Source: an uncultured Collinsella sp.
Lineage (GTDB): Bacteria > Actinomycetota > Coriobacteriia > Coriobacteriales > Coriobacteriaceae
Assembly: GCA_958369225.1 (NCBI GenBank)
Contig: CATXID010000001.1
Location: 372,001-436,000, forward strand
Reading direction: 5' to 3'
DNA length: 64,000 bases
The notes beneath the pieces are model-generated. The model was not told where the DNA came from. It saw only the letters and a program-made list of their open reading frames with translations, and made no database searches. Positions 42,809 to 51,900 of the stretch are shown in pieces. The stretch's first letter is position 1, and every line of letters starts with the position of its first letter. The position numbers were made by a program, and so were the translations under genes.

Positions 42809-43219
42809 TCAGTCCGCCAGCTGCGCCCATTCGTGTGGGTCGTAGATCTTTACGTGCTTGTTGGGCGCGCCGCTCCAGTACTCTTCGTCCATAAAGGGCA
42901 GGTATGCCTGAATGCCGGGGCAGATAAACGGAATCCGTTGCCGCTGCAGGCGCTCGCGCTGTCGCCGCTCCAGGTTCGTCTCGGATATGACGGTCGGCAT
43001 GCCGGACAGCTCGACGAGGCTTGCCTGGATGCGCTTGAGGTCGGGGAGCGCCGCATGCCATGACGTCCGCATGATCAAAAATGAGGCGCGGCGGTAGTTT
43101 GCCTGCATCACCGTGATGGCGGGGCGCAGCGTGGGATGGATTTTGTCCCGTTCGGGCCAAAGGTCGACAGTGATCTCGAGGCCCAGGGTCTCCCATAGGT
43201 AATCAAGCTCTTCGTCCAT
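42809..43219 (-). CDS. Small protein of unknown function, possibly the N-terminal domain of a regulator
   Basis: 136 residues. LPDLKRIQASLVELSGMPTVISETNLER and RIPFICPGIQAYLPFM resemble the N-terminal part of some winged-helix (MarR-like) proteins, where a helix-turn-helix follows; here the protein stops about 25 residues after that motif, so a DNA-binding part is missing or was never there. The start ATG at 43219 has no strong ribosome site. It could be a shortened gene. Low certainty. Confidence 0.45.
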   Translation of the reverse strand: MDEELDYLWETLGLEITVDLWPERDKIHPTLRPAITVMQANYRRASFLIMRTSWHAALPDLKRIQASLVELSGMPTVISETNLERRQRERLQRQRIPFICPGIQAYLPFMDEEYWSGAPNKHVKIYDPHEWAQLAD

Positions 43220-43422
43220 GGCGCCTCGATATCTACGCGATCATTGATACTTCGATTGTGTTGCCTGGTGCTATCGTTTTCGCGGTAGAATCTGCCAACG
43301 GTTGACGGCTACCGCTCGCGGCGTTTTGCCCTTCGTGTACAGCGGTCGGCTTCACAGGTCCTTCACGGGTTGGACGAAATTAGGCCAATTTGGCCGAATT
43401 TCAAAAAAGTCAAAATTGGGGC

Positions 43423-43451
43423 TTGCGTCATGGCGTGACTTCCCGTATATT
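43423..43451 (+). promoter_or_regulatory. Promoter of the tRNA-Gln/tRNA-Glu unit
   Basis: TTGCGT (43423-43428) and TATATT (43446-43451), 17 bases apart, 45 bases before the first tRNA. The region 43220-43422 shows no gene. Confidence 0.65.
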
Positions 43452-43495
43452 TCTTTCTTGCGCAAAGGCACAGCCGAGCGCAGCGATGCAGTCAT

Positions 43496-43569
43496 TGGGA
43501 TGTCGTCTAATGGCAGGACAGCGGATTCTGGTTCCGTCAATGGGGGTTCGACTCCCTCCATCCCAGCCA
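43496..43569 (+). tRNA. tRNA-Gln (anticodon CTG)
   Basis: A full cloverleaf with acceptor TGGGATG/CATCCCA, discriminator G and an encoded CCA (43567-43569). The anticodon loop is TTCTGGT, with CTG at 43528-43530. The T-loop GTTCGAC is intact. Confidence 0.95.
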
Positions 43570-43586
43570 TTGCATTTGCTACATAT

Positions 43587-43660
43587 GGCCCGTTCGTCTA
43601 GCGGTTTAGGACGCCGCCCTCTCAAGGCGGAGATCACCAGTTCGAATCTGGTACGGGCTA
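43587..43660 (+). tRNA. tRNA-Glu (anticodon CTC)
   Basis: Acceptor GGCCCGT/ACGGGCT (one G-T pair), anticodon stem CCGCC/GGCGG with loop CTCTCAA (CTC at 43621-43623), and T-arm ACCAG-TTCGAAT-CTGGT. The 3' end reads A-CCCA, so the CCA is probably added enzymatically. It lies 17 bases after tRNA-Gln, probably in the same transcript. Confidence 0.94.
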
Positions 43661-43674
43661 CCCACAAATTAACG

Positions 43675-43703
43675 CCCGGGCCTCGCAAGAGACCCGGGTT
43701 TTG
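43675..43703 (+). terminator. Intrinsic terminator of the tRNA unit
   Basis: CCCGGGCCTC/GAGACCCGGG stem with a GCAA loop, then TTTT. Confidence 0.8.
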
Positions 43704-43757
43704 TGTATCGACCGTATATACGGCGCCTGCCGTGTTCGCTCAGATCGAGGAGTAGCC

Positions 43758-44675
43758 ATGGATCTGCCCATCAGCTTGCAAGACATCACGTATGCCGAGA
43801 ACTATCTGGCGCAGGGCGACCTGGCTACGGCGACGCCGCTGTTGGAGCGCCTGGTGGAGCTCGCCGAGGAGTATATCGACGCCGAGTGCAAGACGGAGGA
43901 GAAGCGCCAATACTTTAGCTTCGATAGCAAGTTTGAGCGCTTGGCCTATCGCCGCGTGGAGAAGGATCCGCGCGAGCTCGTGCAGGTCGAGGTGCCGTTT
44001 GACCGCCTGTACTCTGACATGGCGTTTGCCTACATTCGCCAGCAGGATTATGTGAGCGCTCGTAATGCCCTGATGCAGGCTGTGCGTTGGGACCCCATGA
44101 ACTGCAATTATCGTTTGGACTTGGCCGAGCTGTTCCGCGCACTCGAGGACAAGCAGGAATGGGCATCGCTCTCGTTTTCGGTACTGGAGCGTGCGAGCGA
44201 CGGCAAGTGCGCCGCCCGCGCCTATTCCAACCTGGGCCAGTACTTCTTGGAGCCCGAGACCGAGAATGTCTCGGCCGCCGTGGGTTGCGCGCGTCTGGCA
44301 CTGCGCTTAGCGCCCAACGATGCACACACGACGCGCCTGCTCAACAAGATTCATACCACCTATCCGGATGCCGCCGAGGAGAGCGACGAGCACGTGATGG
44401 GTGAACTGGCCCTGCAAGGCGTGCCGACCTCGCCTTCGGCCGAGATTGCTATCTGCCTGATTATGTGCGCGACCGATGCTGCAAGCGACGGCGACAAGCA
44501 GGAGGCGACGCGTCTGACGGTGCGTGCTCGCGACTTGGTGGGCGAGGAGGCCTGCGCGGCGATTATCAAACTGGTGCGCGAGAGCGACGCCGAGCTCAAT
44601 GCTGAGCGCAAGGCAAAGCGCGACGCCGCGGGCTCAAACGTCGATGGGACCGAGGAGGCCGGCGATGCCCAGTAA
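43758..44675 (+). CDS. TPR-repeat protein
   Basis: A 305-residue, all-helical protein with tetratricopeptide-like repeats: ITYAENYLAQGDLATATPLLERL (~8-30), YSDMAFAYIRQQDYVSARNALMQAV (~83-107), YRLDLAELFRAL and AYSNLGQYFLEPETENVSAAVGCA. The C-terminus is a Glu/Lys/Ala-rich tail. It has no membrane segments and is probably a scaffold protein of unknown partner. ATG 43758 follows GAGGAG. Its last 11 bases overlap the smpB start, so the two genes are coupled. Confidence 0.75.
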   Translation: MDLPISLQDITYAENYLAQGDLATATPLLERLVELAEEYIDAECKTEEKRQYFSFDSKFERLAYRRVEKDPRELVQVEVPFDRLYSDMAFAYIRQQDYVSARNALMQAVRWDPMNCNYRLDLAELFRALEDKQEWASLSFSVLERASDGKCAARAYSNLGQYFLEPETENVSAAVGCARLALRLAPNDAHTTRLLNKIHTTYPDAAEESDEHVMGELALQGVPTSPSAEIAICLIMCATDAASDGDKQEATRLTVRARDLVGEEACAAIIKLVRESDAELNAERKAKRDAAGSNVDGTEEAGDAQ

Positions 44676-45135
44676 GCGCGAGCGCAAGCTCATCTCCAAG
44701 AATCGCTCGGCACACCATGAGTATTTTATCGATGAGACCTTTGAGTGCGGCATTGAGCTGAGTGGCACCGAGGTCAAGTCGATTCGCGAGCGCGCGTGCC
44801 AGATCACCGACACCTTTGCACTGATTCGTGGCGGCGAGTGCTGGCTCGTGGGCCTGCATATCCACCCTTACAGCCATGGTGGCGTGTGGAATCGCGACCC
44901 TGATCGCCGCCGTCGTCTGCTGCTGCACCGCAAGGAGATTGATTTTCTTGACGGTAAGCTACGTAATCGCGGCTATGCCCTGGTGCCGCTGGAGCTGTAC
45001 TTTAATACCGACGGCCGCGTAAAGCTGCTGCTGGGCCTAGGCCGCGGCAAGAAGCTTTACGACAAGCGCGAGGATATGGCCAAGCGCGATGCCCAGCGCG
45101 AGATTGACCGCGCCCTCAAGGAGCGTAATCGCTAG
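44665..45135 (+). CDS. smpB: tmRNA-binding protein SmpB
   Basis: Delivers tmRNA to stalled ribosomes in trans-translation. 156 residues. The β-barrel RNA-binding body includes ISKNRSAHHEYFIDETFECGIELSGTEVKS and QITDTFALI; the basic C-terminal tail (GRGKKLYDKREDMAKRDAQREIDRALKERNR-like) enters the decoding site. ATG 44665 overlaps the upstream TPR gene and follows GAGGAGG. A family B repeat starts 13 bases after the stop. Confidence 0.94.
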   Translation: MPSKRERKLISKNRSAHHEYFIDETFECGIELSGTEVKSIRERACQITDTFALIRGGECWLVGLHIHPYSHGGVWNRDPDRRRRLLLHRKEIDFLDGKLRNRGYALVPLELYFNTDGRVKLLLGLGRGKKLYDKREDMAKRDAQREIDRALKERNR

Positions 45136-45147
45136 GCACTCTGTACA

Positions 45148-45214
45148 AGTTGCGGTGGAATACGGACTGTTTTGCCTGTTTGAGGGGCTATTTAGTCCCT
45201 ATTTCACCGCAACT
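45148..45214. repeat. Family B palindromic repeat, copy 3 (67 bp)
   Basis: AGTTGCGGTGGAATACGGAC on the left and GTCCCTATTTCACCGCAACT on the right, with a GC-balanced middle. Exactly the same length as the other copies. Confidence 0.88.
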
Positions 45215-45341
45215 ACGGGTGTCTCATCTTGCTTACTGTTCTGACACATATGTCTCAAAGGCGGCGTCCGTTATGGGCGCCGCCTTTTTTGTGGGTACAT
45301 ACATCCATAAGGTACCAACCCGGGTTAGGGGAGTGATCGTT

Positions 45342-45845
45342 ATGGACAAAACTGCGTTCTTTACCATGCCGAGTGGTCTGTACATGGTGAGCGCTGCGGC
45401 AGACGGGCTGCGCGCCGGCTGCGTCATCAACACTGCGGTGCAGGTGACGTCCGCGCCGCCGTGCATCTCGGTTACCGTGAATAAGGACAACGTCACCTCG
45501 GGCGTCATCGCATCGGCCAAAGCGTTCGCGCTGACCGTGATCGATCAGACCGCCGACATGCTCTACATCGGTAACTTTGGGTTCCGCACCAGCAGCGATT
45601 ATGACAAGTTTGCCAAGTACGAGACCCGCGAGACGGCTCTGGGCATGCCCTATGTGCCCGAGCACGCGGCGGCCCTGTTTAGCTGCCGTTTGATCGACAC
45701 TGTGGATGTGGGCACGCATCTGCTGTTTATCGGCGAGGTCGAGGATGCCGAGCGCCTGAGCGACGAGACACCGCTCACCTACGACTACTACCACAAGGTC
45801 CTGAAGGGCAAGACGCCTCCGAAGGCCTCGTCCTATCAAGGCTAG
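45342..45845 (+). CDS. Flavin reductase-like (FMN-binding) protein
   Basis: A 167-residue protein with the split-barrel FMN fold of the flavin reductase family: GLYMVSAAADGLRAGCVINTAVQVTSAPPCISVTVN (~12-47) and SAKAFALTVIDQTAD (~57-71). The same domain forms the N-terminal part of high-molecular-weight rubredoxins in clostridia. A rubredoxin gene lies directly downstream with its own promoter, so the two probably form an electron-transfer pair, for example for oxygen or peroxide defence. ATG 45342 follows AGGGGAG. Confidence 0.85.
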   Translation: MDKTAFFTMPSGLYMVSAAADGLRAGCVINTAVQVTSAPPCISVTVNKDNVTSGVIASAKAFALTVIDQTADMLYIGNFGFRTSSDYDKFAKYETRETALGMPYVPEHAAALFSCRLIDTVDVGTHLLFIGEVEDAERLSDETPLTYDYYHKVLKGKTPPKASSYQG

Positions 45846-45862
45846 AATTGTTGTAAAAACAC

Positions 45863-45890
45863 TTGCATTATTTTATTGAGAACATATACT
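45863..45890 (+). promoter_or_regulatory. Promoter of the rubredoxin gene
   Basis: TTGCAT (45863-45868) and TATACT (45885-45890), 16 bases apart, in an AT-rich stretch between the two genes. Confidence 0.65.
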
Positions 45891-45934
45891 AATAAGCGAA
45901 GTACATCACCAGTCACGTTCGAGAGGAGAACATC

Positions 45935-46078
45935 ATGGCTGAGGAGAAGAAGACGTATAAGTTCGTGTGCGTCGTTTGCGGTTACGAGGTTGAGGTCGAT
46001 ACGCCCGAGCTGCCCGAGGATTATGTGTGCCCGGTGTGCGGCGTCGGTCCCGATCAGTTTGAGCTCGTCGAGGAGTAG
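45935..46078 (+). CDS. Rubredoxin-like protein (47 residues)
   Basis: A small iron protein with two Cys-x-x-Cys knuckles: FVCVVCGYE (~10-18) and YVCPVCGVGPDQFEL (~30-44), each followed by Gly as in rubredoxin. It is slightly shorter than classic rubredoxins (~52-54), lacking part of the loop between knuckles. It transfers single electrons; the flavin reductase-like protein upstream is the probable partner. ATG 45935 follows GAGAGGAG. It is below usual gene-calling length limits and easy to miss. A terminator follows. Confidence 0.9.
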   Translation: MAEEKKTYKFVCVVCGYEVEVDTPELPEDYVCPVCGVGPDQFELVEE

Positions 46079-46118
46079 CTCGCAGGCACACGGCGAAAGC
46101 TGAACATAGCTCTGTCCA

Positions 46119-46155
46119 AGGGCCCCGGTCGGTCATCCCGGCCGGGGCCCTTTTC
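46119..46155 (+). terminator. Intrinsic terminator after the rubredoxin gene
   Basis: AAGGGCCCCGG/CCGGGGCCCTT stem with a T-rich tail. Confidence 0.85.
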
Positions 46156-46159
46156 TTCC

Positions 46160-46173
46160 GTCCCCAAGGGATC
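46160..46173. repeat. Family D short repeat, copy 3
   Basis: GTCCCCAAGGGATC directly after a terminator T-run, like copies 1 and 2; the ATTTGG end is lost here. Confidence 0.5.
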
Positions 46174-46222
46174 GCGGCTGCTGTTAGCCGATCCTGTCTG
46201 TCGTGAGCCCGGCCGACCGTTT

Positions 46223-46279
46223 GTCTTAACCTGTAACATCTAGACATCAAAAGCGGGTCTAGATGTTACAGATCGAGAC
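46223..46279. repeat. Family A palindromic repeat, copy 1 (single)
   Basis: GTCTTAACCTGTAACATC on the left and GATGTTACAGATCGAGAC on the right; here the complementarity extends into CTAGAC/GTCTAG, making the longest arms (about 23 bp). It lies between convergent genes. Confidence 0.85.
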
Positions 46280-46305
46280 GTTTGCCTGGGTAGGTGCCCC
46301 GCCCA

Positions 46306-47562
46306 TCACATCCCTGTCAACAACACGACATCGAGAATCGTCACGACGACACCGATCCCTACAAGCAGCGCGTTGAGCGGGCGCGAGTTGGCGTATTTGC
46401 CCATGACACGGCGTGAGCTGGTGAGTCGTATGAGCACAAAGACCGTAATCGGCAGCTGAAGTGACAGCAGTGCCTGACTCCAGATGAGACCTTCAAAAGG
46501 ATTCGGGACGACCAGGCACGCCGCCACTGCACCGACGAAACAGGCTGCCACCCCGATCGAAGAATGTCGGTCGTGGATGTCGTATTCCTCGTCGAACATG
46601 CCCGCGGTGATGGTGCCCGCTGCCATGCCCGCTGTCACGCTACTCGAGAGGCCCGCGAACAGCAGCGCTACCGCAAAGATGGTCGAGCTCGCCGGGCCCA
46701 AGATGGGGGAGAGCGTGGCCGCCGCGACGGCGAGGTCGTCTACGACAATGCCGTGCGCAAAGAAGGTCGTTGCGGCCAGGATGACCATGGCCGAGTTGAT
46801 TGCCCAGCCCACGCCCATCGAAAAGAGTGTGTCGAAGAGCTCGTAGCGCAGACGTTCTTCGATAACCTGCTCGCCTTGGCCTTCGAAGTGCATGGATTGG
46901 ATGACCTCGGAGTGCAGGAAGAGATTGTGGGGCATAACGACCGCGCCTAGGACACTTACGATAATCGCGGCCGAGCCGGTGGGCATACTGGGCGTGATCC
47001 AGCTTGCGGCGGCCTGCGGCCAGTCGACCTTGACCAGCGCGAGCTCGGCCAAAAACGAGAGTCCTACCACGCCTACGAAGGCGATGATCCATCGCTCGGC
47101 GCGCTTGTAGGAGCTCGTCATGAGCATCGCCATCGATACTGCCGCCACGATGACGCAGCCCGCGCGCACGGGCAGCCCAAAGAGCATCTGGAGCGCGATC
47201 GCACCGCCCAGGACTTCGGCCATGGTGGTGGCGATGGTCGCGAGATAGGCACTGCCGAGCACCGCGCGCCCAACGAAGCGGGGGAGGTAACGTGTCGTGG
47301 CCTCGGCAAGACAGGCGCCCGTGGCGATACCCAGGTGTGCCGCGTTGTGCTGCAGCGCGATGAGCATAATCGTGGACAGCGTGACGATCCACAGCAGCGC
47401 GTAGCCAAACTGCGAGCCCGCGGCCATATTGGAGGCCCAGTTGCCCGGGTCGATAAAGCCGACGGTCACGAGCAGCCCGGGGCCGATATGCCGCGCAATG
47501 TCTAGGCCTCCGTGACCACCAGTGCGTCGGGAGCCAAAGTGTTGTTTGAGATGGTTGAGCAT
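46306..47562 (-). CDS. mntH: Nramp-family divalent metal transporter
   Basis: Proton-coupled importer of Mn2+ and possibly Fe2+. 418 residues, about eleven membrane helices. The metal-site motifs are intact: DPGNWASNMAAGS in helix 1 (~38-50; Asp and Asn ligands) and MPHNLFLHSEVI in helix 6 (~205-216; Met ligand). The ATG at 47562 follows AGGAG; an ATG 12 codons earlier lacks a site. It lies downstream of gpmA on the same strand with 75 bases between, and no MntR-type operator is evident. Confidence 0.9.
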   Translation of the reverse strand: MLNHLKQHFGSRRTGGHGGLDIARHIGPGLLVTVGFIDPGNWASNMAAGSQFGYALLWIVTLSTIMLIALQHNAAHLGIATGACLAEATTRYLPRFVGRAVLGSAYLATIATTMAEVLGGAIALQMLFGLPVRAGCVIVAAVSMAMLMTSSYKRAERWIIAFVGVVGLSFLAELALVKVDWPQAAASWITPSMPTGSAAIIVSVLGAVVMPHNLFLHSEVIQSMHFEGQGEQVIEERLRYELFDTLFSMGVGWAINSAMVILAATTFFAHGIVVDDLAVAAATLSPILGPASSTIFAVALLFAGLSSSVTAGMAAGTITAGMFDEEYDIHDRHSSIGVAACFVGAVAACLVVPNPFEGLIWSQALLSLQLPITVFVLIRLTSSRRVMGKYANSRPLNALLVGIGVVVTILDVVLLTGM

Positions 47563-47637
47563 GGTGCGCTCCTGTGTATGGGCGGCGTGGCGTCGCATCT
47601 GGGTCGTGCGGCGCCACGCGTCGGATTTGGGTTGGGG

Positions 47638-48411
47638 CTACTTGCGCGCTTTGCCCTGATTGGCCACGGCGTTGATCTTGGCGGCGATGGTCGCCGGGTC
47701 GCCGATGTAGCGCTTGTCGATGACGTTGAAATCGGTGTCGAAGGTGTAGACGAGCGGCACGCCGGTGGGGATGTTGACCTTGAGGATCTCCTCGGGCGTG
47801 AGGTGCTCGAACTTCATGACGAGAGAGCGCAGGGAGTTGCCGTGTGCGGCGATGAGTACCCGCTTGCCGGCGAGCATCTGGGGGCGAATCTCGTCTTCGA
47901 AATAGGGCCAGGCGCGGGCAATCGTATCCTTGAGGCACTCGGTATAGGGCAGCTGATCGGGTGCGACATCACGGTATTGCTCCTGGGCGTGGGGGTCGCG
48001 CGCGTCGTCCGGCTCGAGCGCCGGCGGGCAGACGTCGAAGGAGCGGCGCCAGATGAGCACCTGCTCGTCGCCGTGCTCCGCCGCGGCATCGGCTTTGTTG
48101 AGACCCTGCAACGCTCCGTAGTGGCGCTCGTTGAGCTTCCACGATTTGATGATGGGCAGCCACTCGCGATTCATCTGGCCGAGCACGATGTTGAGGGTGT
48201 GGATTGCGCGCTTGAGGCGCGAGGTGTAGCAGACGTCAAAGTCGAAACCGGCTTCTTTGAGGGCACGGCCGCCTGCGGCGGCTTCTTCGCGGCCCGTGTC
48301 GGTGAGCTCAACATCGGTCCAGCCGGTGAACAGGTTGAGTTTGTTCCACTCGGATTCTCCGTGCCGGATAAGGACGAGTTGCATCGTCTGTTGGTCTGTC
48401 TGGTGTGCCAT
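47638..48411 (-). CDS. gpmA: 2,3-bisphosphoglycerate-dependent phosphoglycerate mutase
   Basis: Interconverts 3- and 2-phosphoglycerate in glycolysis. 257 residues. The phosphohistidine motif LIRHGESEWN (~14-23), GWTDVELTDTG, SRLKRAIHT, the catalytic Glu region LNERHYGALQG, and IAAHGNSLR are all present, as in the cofactor-dependent enzyme. The start at 48411 follows AAGGAGG. Confidence 0.94.
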   Translation of the reverse strand: MAHQTDQQTMQLVLIRHGESEWNKLNLFTGWTDVELTDTGREEAAAGGRALKEAGFDFDVCYTSRLKRAIHTLNIVLGQMNREWLPIIKSWKLNERHYGALQGLNKADAAAEHGDEQVLIWRRSFDVCPPALEPDDARDPHAQEQYRDVAPDQLPYTECLKDTIARAWPYFEDEIRPQMLAGKRVLIAAHGNSLRSLVMKFEHLTPEEILKVNIPTGVPLVYTFDTDFNVIDKRYIGDPATIAAKINAVANQGKARK

Positions 48412-48549
48412 AGGGGCCTCCTTAATGTGGCACGGCGTGCGTGCCGTTTGCTTGACGCCGCAAAGGATACCCGTTTTAGGCTAAAAAGTTAACCAAGACT
48501 AACAAAATTGCCGTATTTGAATGGGATGGTGAAAGGGGATTGCCGAAAT

Positions 48550-48766
48550 GTCTTGATCTGTAACAACTAGGGATGGAAATTGGGCCTAGGTGTTACAGAT
48601 CGAGACAGGAAGAAATGGTCCTATGGAAAATCTCGATCTGTAACAGCTGACCGCCAAAACCGGCCCTTCGTGTTACAGATTGAGACAAACCAAAACCGTC
48701 CTGCAGAAAATCTCAATCTGTAACATCTAGGCGCCAAAAATGGGTCTTCCTGTTACAGATTGAGAT
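48550..48766. repeat. Family A array, copies 2-4 (three palindromes, 80-81 bp period)
   Basis: Palindromes at 48550-48606, 48631-48686 and 48711-48766, separated by 24-base spacers (48607-48630, 48687-48710) that both end in AAAA. Each has arms of the TCTCRATCTGTAACA/TGTTACAGATYGAGA type and a variable 24-26-base interior. The array fills much of the 540-base gpmA-gltB gap; the remainder is the gltB promoter region and about 130 bases with nothing recognised. Confidence 0.92.
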
Positions 48767-48849
48767 GTTTGAAGCGGTGAGCTTGCAGGCCGAACTTGGG
48801 GCCCTTGTTGTCGCCCTTGAGGTCGGCGGTGTCCACTCGTAGGGCGTGC

Positions 48850-48908
48850 GTTACGCGATTGTTTCGAAACGGGTGGGAAACACAACGGGCCGGCGATGCT
48901 CCTAGTAT
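48850..48908 (+). promoter_or_regulatory. gltB promoter with a possible nitrogen-regulator (GlnR-type) site
   Basis: TAGTAT (48903-48908) is a candidate -10 with no -35 at the right distance, as in activator-dependent promoters. Upstream lie GTTAC (48850-48854), the palindrome GTTTCGAAAC (48861-48870) and a second GAAAC (48877-48881), the last two GAAAC spaced by six bases. GaAAC elements with n6 spacing are typical of actinobacterial GlnR sites. Whether this organism has GlnR is not visible here. Confidence 0.4.
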
Positions 48909-48950
48909 GCCTATTCAATTGACTGTCTAAATATCTAGGGGAGGATCGCG

Positions 48951-51900
48951 ATGCAGGCAGATTCCGTTCAGCAGCAGGGCCTTTATCGCCCCGAATTCGA
49001 CCACGATGCATGTGGCATCGGCGCGCTTGCCGATATCAACGGTGAACGTCATCACCAGATTCTGGACGACGCACTGTCCATTCTGGTCAACTTGGAGCAC
49101 CGCGGCGGCACGGGACTCGAGAAGAACACCGGCGACGGCGCCGGCATCCTGTTCCAGGTTCCGCATCACTTTTTCCGTAAAGAGGCTCAAAAGTGCGGCC
49201 AGATTCTGCCGGCAGAGGGCGACTATGGCGTGGCCATGCTGTTCTTCCCGCAGGACGACAAGGGCGTAGAGGATGCCCGCCGCGTGTTTGAGGAGGGCTG
49301 CGCCGAGGCCGGCGTGCCGCTGCTCTTTTGGCGCGAAGTGCCGGTCGACCCGCACGACCTGGGCGAGACGGCCCGCGCCTGCATGCCCACTATCCTGCAG
49401 GCCTTCCTGGGCCGTCCGGACGACACGCCGGCAGGTGACGCCTTCGAGCGTCGCCTGTACGTGTGCCGCCGCACCATCGAAAAGAAGGCCGACGCCGAGT
49501 TCGCCTTGCGCGACAAGATCTTCTACGTGTGTTCCATGAGCTCGCGTACCATCGTGTACAAGGGCATGCTGGTCGCCACGCAGATGCGCCGCTTCTTCAT
49601 CGACCTCAACGACGCCGCCGTCAAGACGGCCGTAGCGCTCGTCCACTCGCGCTACTCCACCAACACCACGCCCAGCTGGGAGCGCGCGCACCCCAACCGC
49701 TTTATCATCCACAACGGCGAGATCAACACCCTCAAGGGCAACGTCAACTGGATTCGCGCCCGCGAACCCAACCTGTACAGCCCCGTGCTGCAGCACGATC
49801 TTGAGCGCGTGATGCCCATCATCAACCGCGAGGGTTCCGACTCCGCGATTCTGGACAATGTGCTTGAGTTCCTGGTCATGAACGGTCGCCCGCTTACGCG
49901 TGCCGCGTCCATGTTGCTGCCCGAGCCGTGGGACCACAACGACAGCCTGAGTGAGGAGCGCCGCGCCTACGACGCTTACCAGTCCATGCTCATGGAGCCG
50001 TGGGATGGCCCGGCGGCCATCGCCTTTACCGACGGTCGCACCCTGGGCGCCGCCCTCGACCGTAACGGTCTGCGTCCCGCCCGCTACTATGTGACGCGCG
50101 ACGGTCGCTTTATGCTGGCAAGCGAGGTGGGCACCATCGAGGTGAGCCCCGAGAACATCCTGACGAGCGGCTGTCTGGGGCCGGGCCAGATGCTCGAGGT
50201 CGACTTTGCCCGCGGGCGCGTCATCTACAACGACGAGCTGCGCGCCCGTTACGCCAAGGAAAAGCCCTACCGTGATTGGATTGCCGAGGAGACGCTGACC
50301 GTCGACGCGCTCGATAGGCCTGCCGCGGCAACGCCCGCCGAGGATGCCGAGGTACCTGCCGCCGTGCGTATGGCCAAGCTCGGCTACCACTGGGATGACG
50401 TCGACGAGGTCGTGCGTCCCATGGCCCAGCAGGGCAAGGCCCCGCTCGCCTCGATGGGCATCGACGCGCCGCTGGCTTGCCTGTCCAAGAAGACGCGCTC
50501 GTTCTTCGACTACTTCTATCAGCTATTCGCTCAGGTCACGAACCCGCCCATCGACGCCCTTCGCGAGCATATGGTGACTTCGACCACGCTCTACCTGGGC
50601 AACCACGGCAACCTGCTCGAGGATTCCCGTACGGCCTGCCAGCTGGTGCGCTTGGAGCGCCCGTTGCTCAACGAGGAGGAGTTTGACCGCATCTGCGCCA
50701 TCGACCGCGTGGGCTTTAAGACTCGCCGCTTCCGTGCCGTCTACCGCCGCGACGCCGGCGAGGGCGCACTGCAGGCTGCGCTCAAGCAGCTTGCCGAGGA
50801 CGTTGAGGCTGCGGTCCGCGACGGCGTGAACATCGTGGTACTGAGCGATCGTGCCGCCGCGGGCGAGGTGCCCGTGCCGTCGCTGCTCGCTGTGGGCTGC
50901 GTGCACAACCACCTGATCCGCGCCGGCGTGCGTACCTTTGCCGACATCGTGGTGGAGTGCGGCGACGCCGTGTCCCCGCACGACTTTGCGGCACTGGTGG
51001 GCTACTCCGCGAGCGGCATCTATCCGTACAACGCACATGCGTGCATCTGCGATCTGGCGGCGCGCGGCGACCTGGACGTGACGGCCGAGCAGGGCATCGC
51101 CAACTACAACAAGGCTGCGACCGCCGGCATCGTCTCCATCATGTCCAAGATGGGTATCTCCACGGTGCAGAGCTACCACTCCGCGCAGATCTTCGAGGCC
51201 GTGGGCTTTACGCCGGAGTTCGTCAACGCGTACTTCGCCGGCACGGTGAGCCGTGTGGGCGGTATGGGCGTCGAGGACGTTGAGCGCGAGCAAAACGAGC
51301 GCTACGACGCCGCGCTCGCTATCCTTAAGAGCCCGGCTCCCGATCAGCTGCCCACGCTGGGTCTGACCAAGTGGCGCCCGCTCGGCGGCGAGGATCACCT
51401 CATCGATCCGCAGACTGTCTACTTGCTGCAGACCGCCTGCCGTGAGGACAGCTACGACACCTTTAAGGAGTACAGCGCCCGCCTGCACCGTACCGGCCGT
51501 GCCGTGCGCCTGCGCGACCTGCTGGACTTTAATGCCAGCGGCCGCACTCCGGTGGCACTCGACGAGGTGGAGCCCGCGCTCAACATCGTCCGCCGCTTTA
51601 ACACCGGCGCCATGTCGTATGGCTCCATCAGCAAAGAGGCACACGAGTGTATGGCCATCGCCATGAACCGCCTGCGCGGCCGTTCCAACTCCGGCGAGGG
51701 CGGTGAGGATCCGCGTCGCGAGACCCCGCTGGCTAACGGTGACTCCAAGAACTCCGCCATCAAGCAGGTAGCAAGCGCGCGCTTTGGCGTGACGAGCCGC
51801 TACCTGTGCAGCGCCTTCGAGATTCAGATCAAGATGGCTCAGGGCGCCAAGCCCGGCGAGGGTGGCCACCTGCCCGGCAAGAAGGTCTACCCCTGGATCG

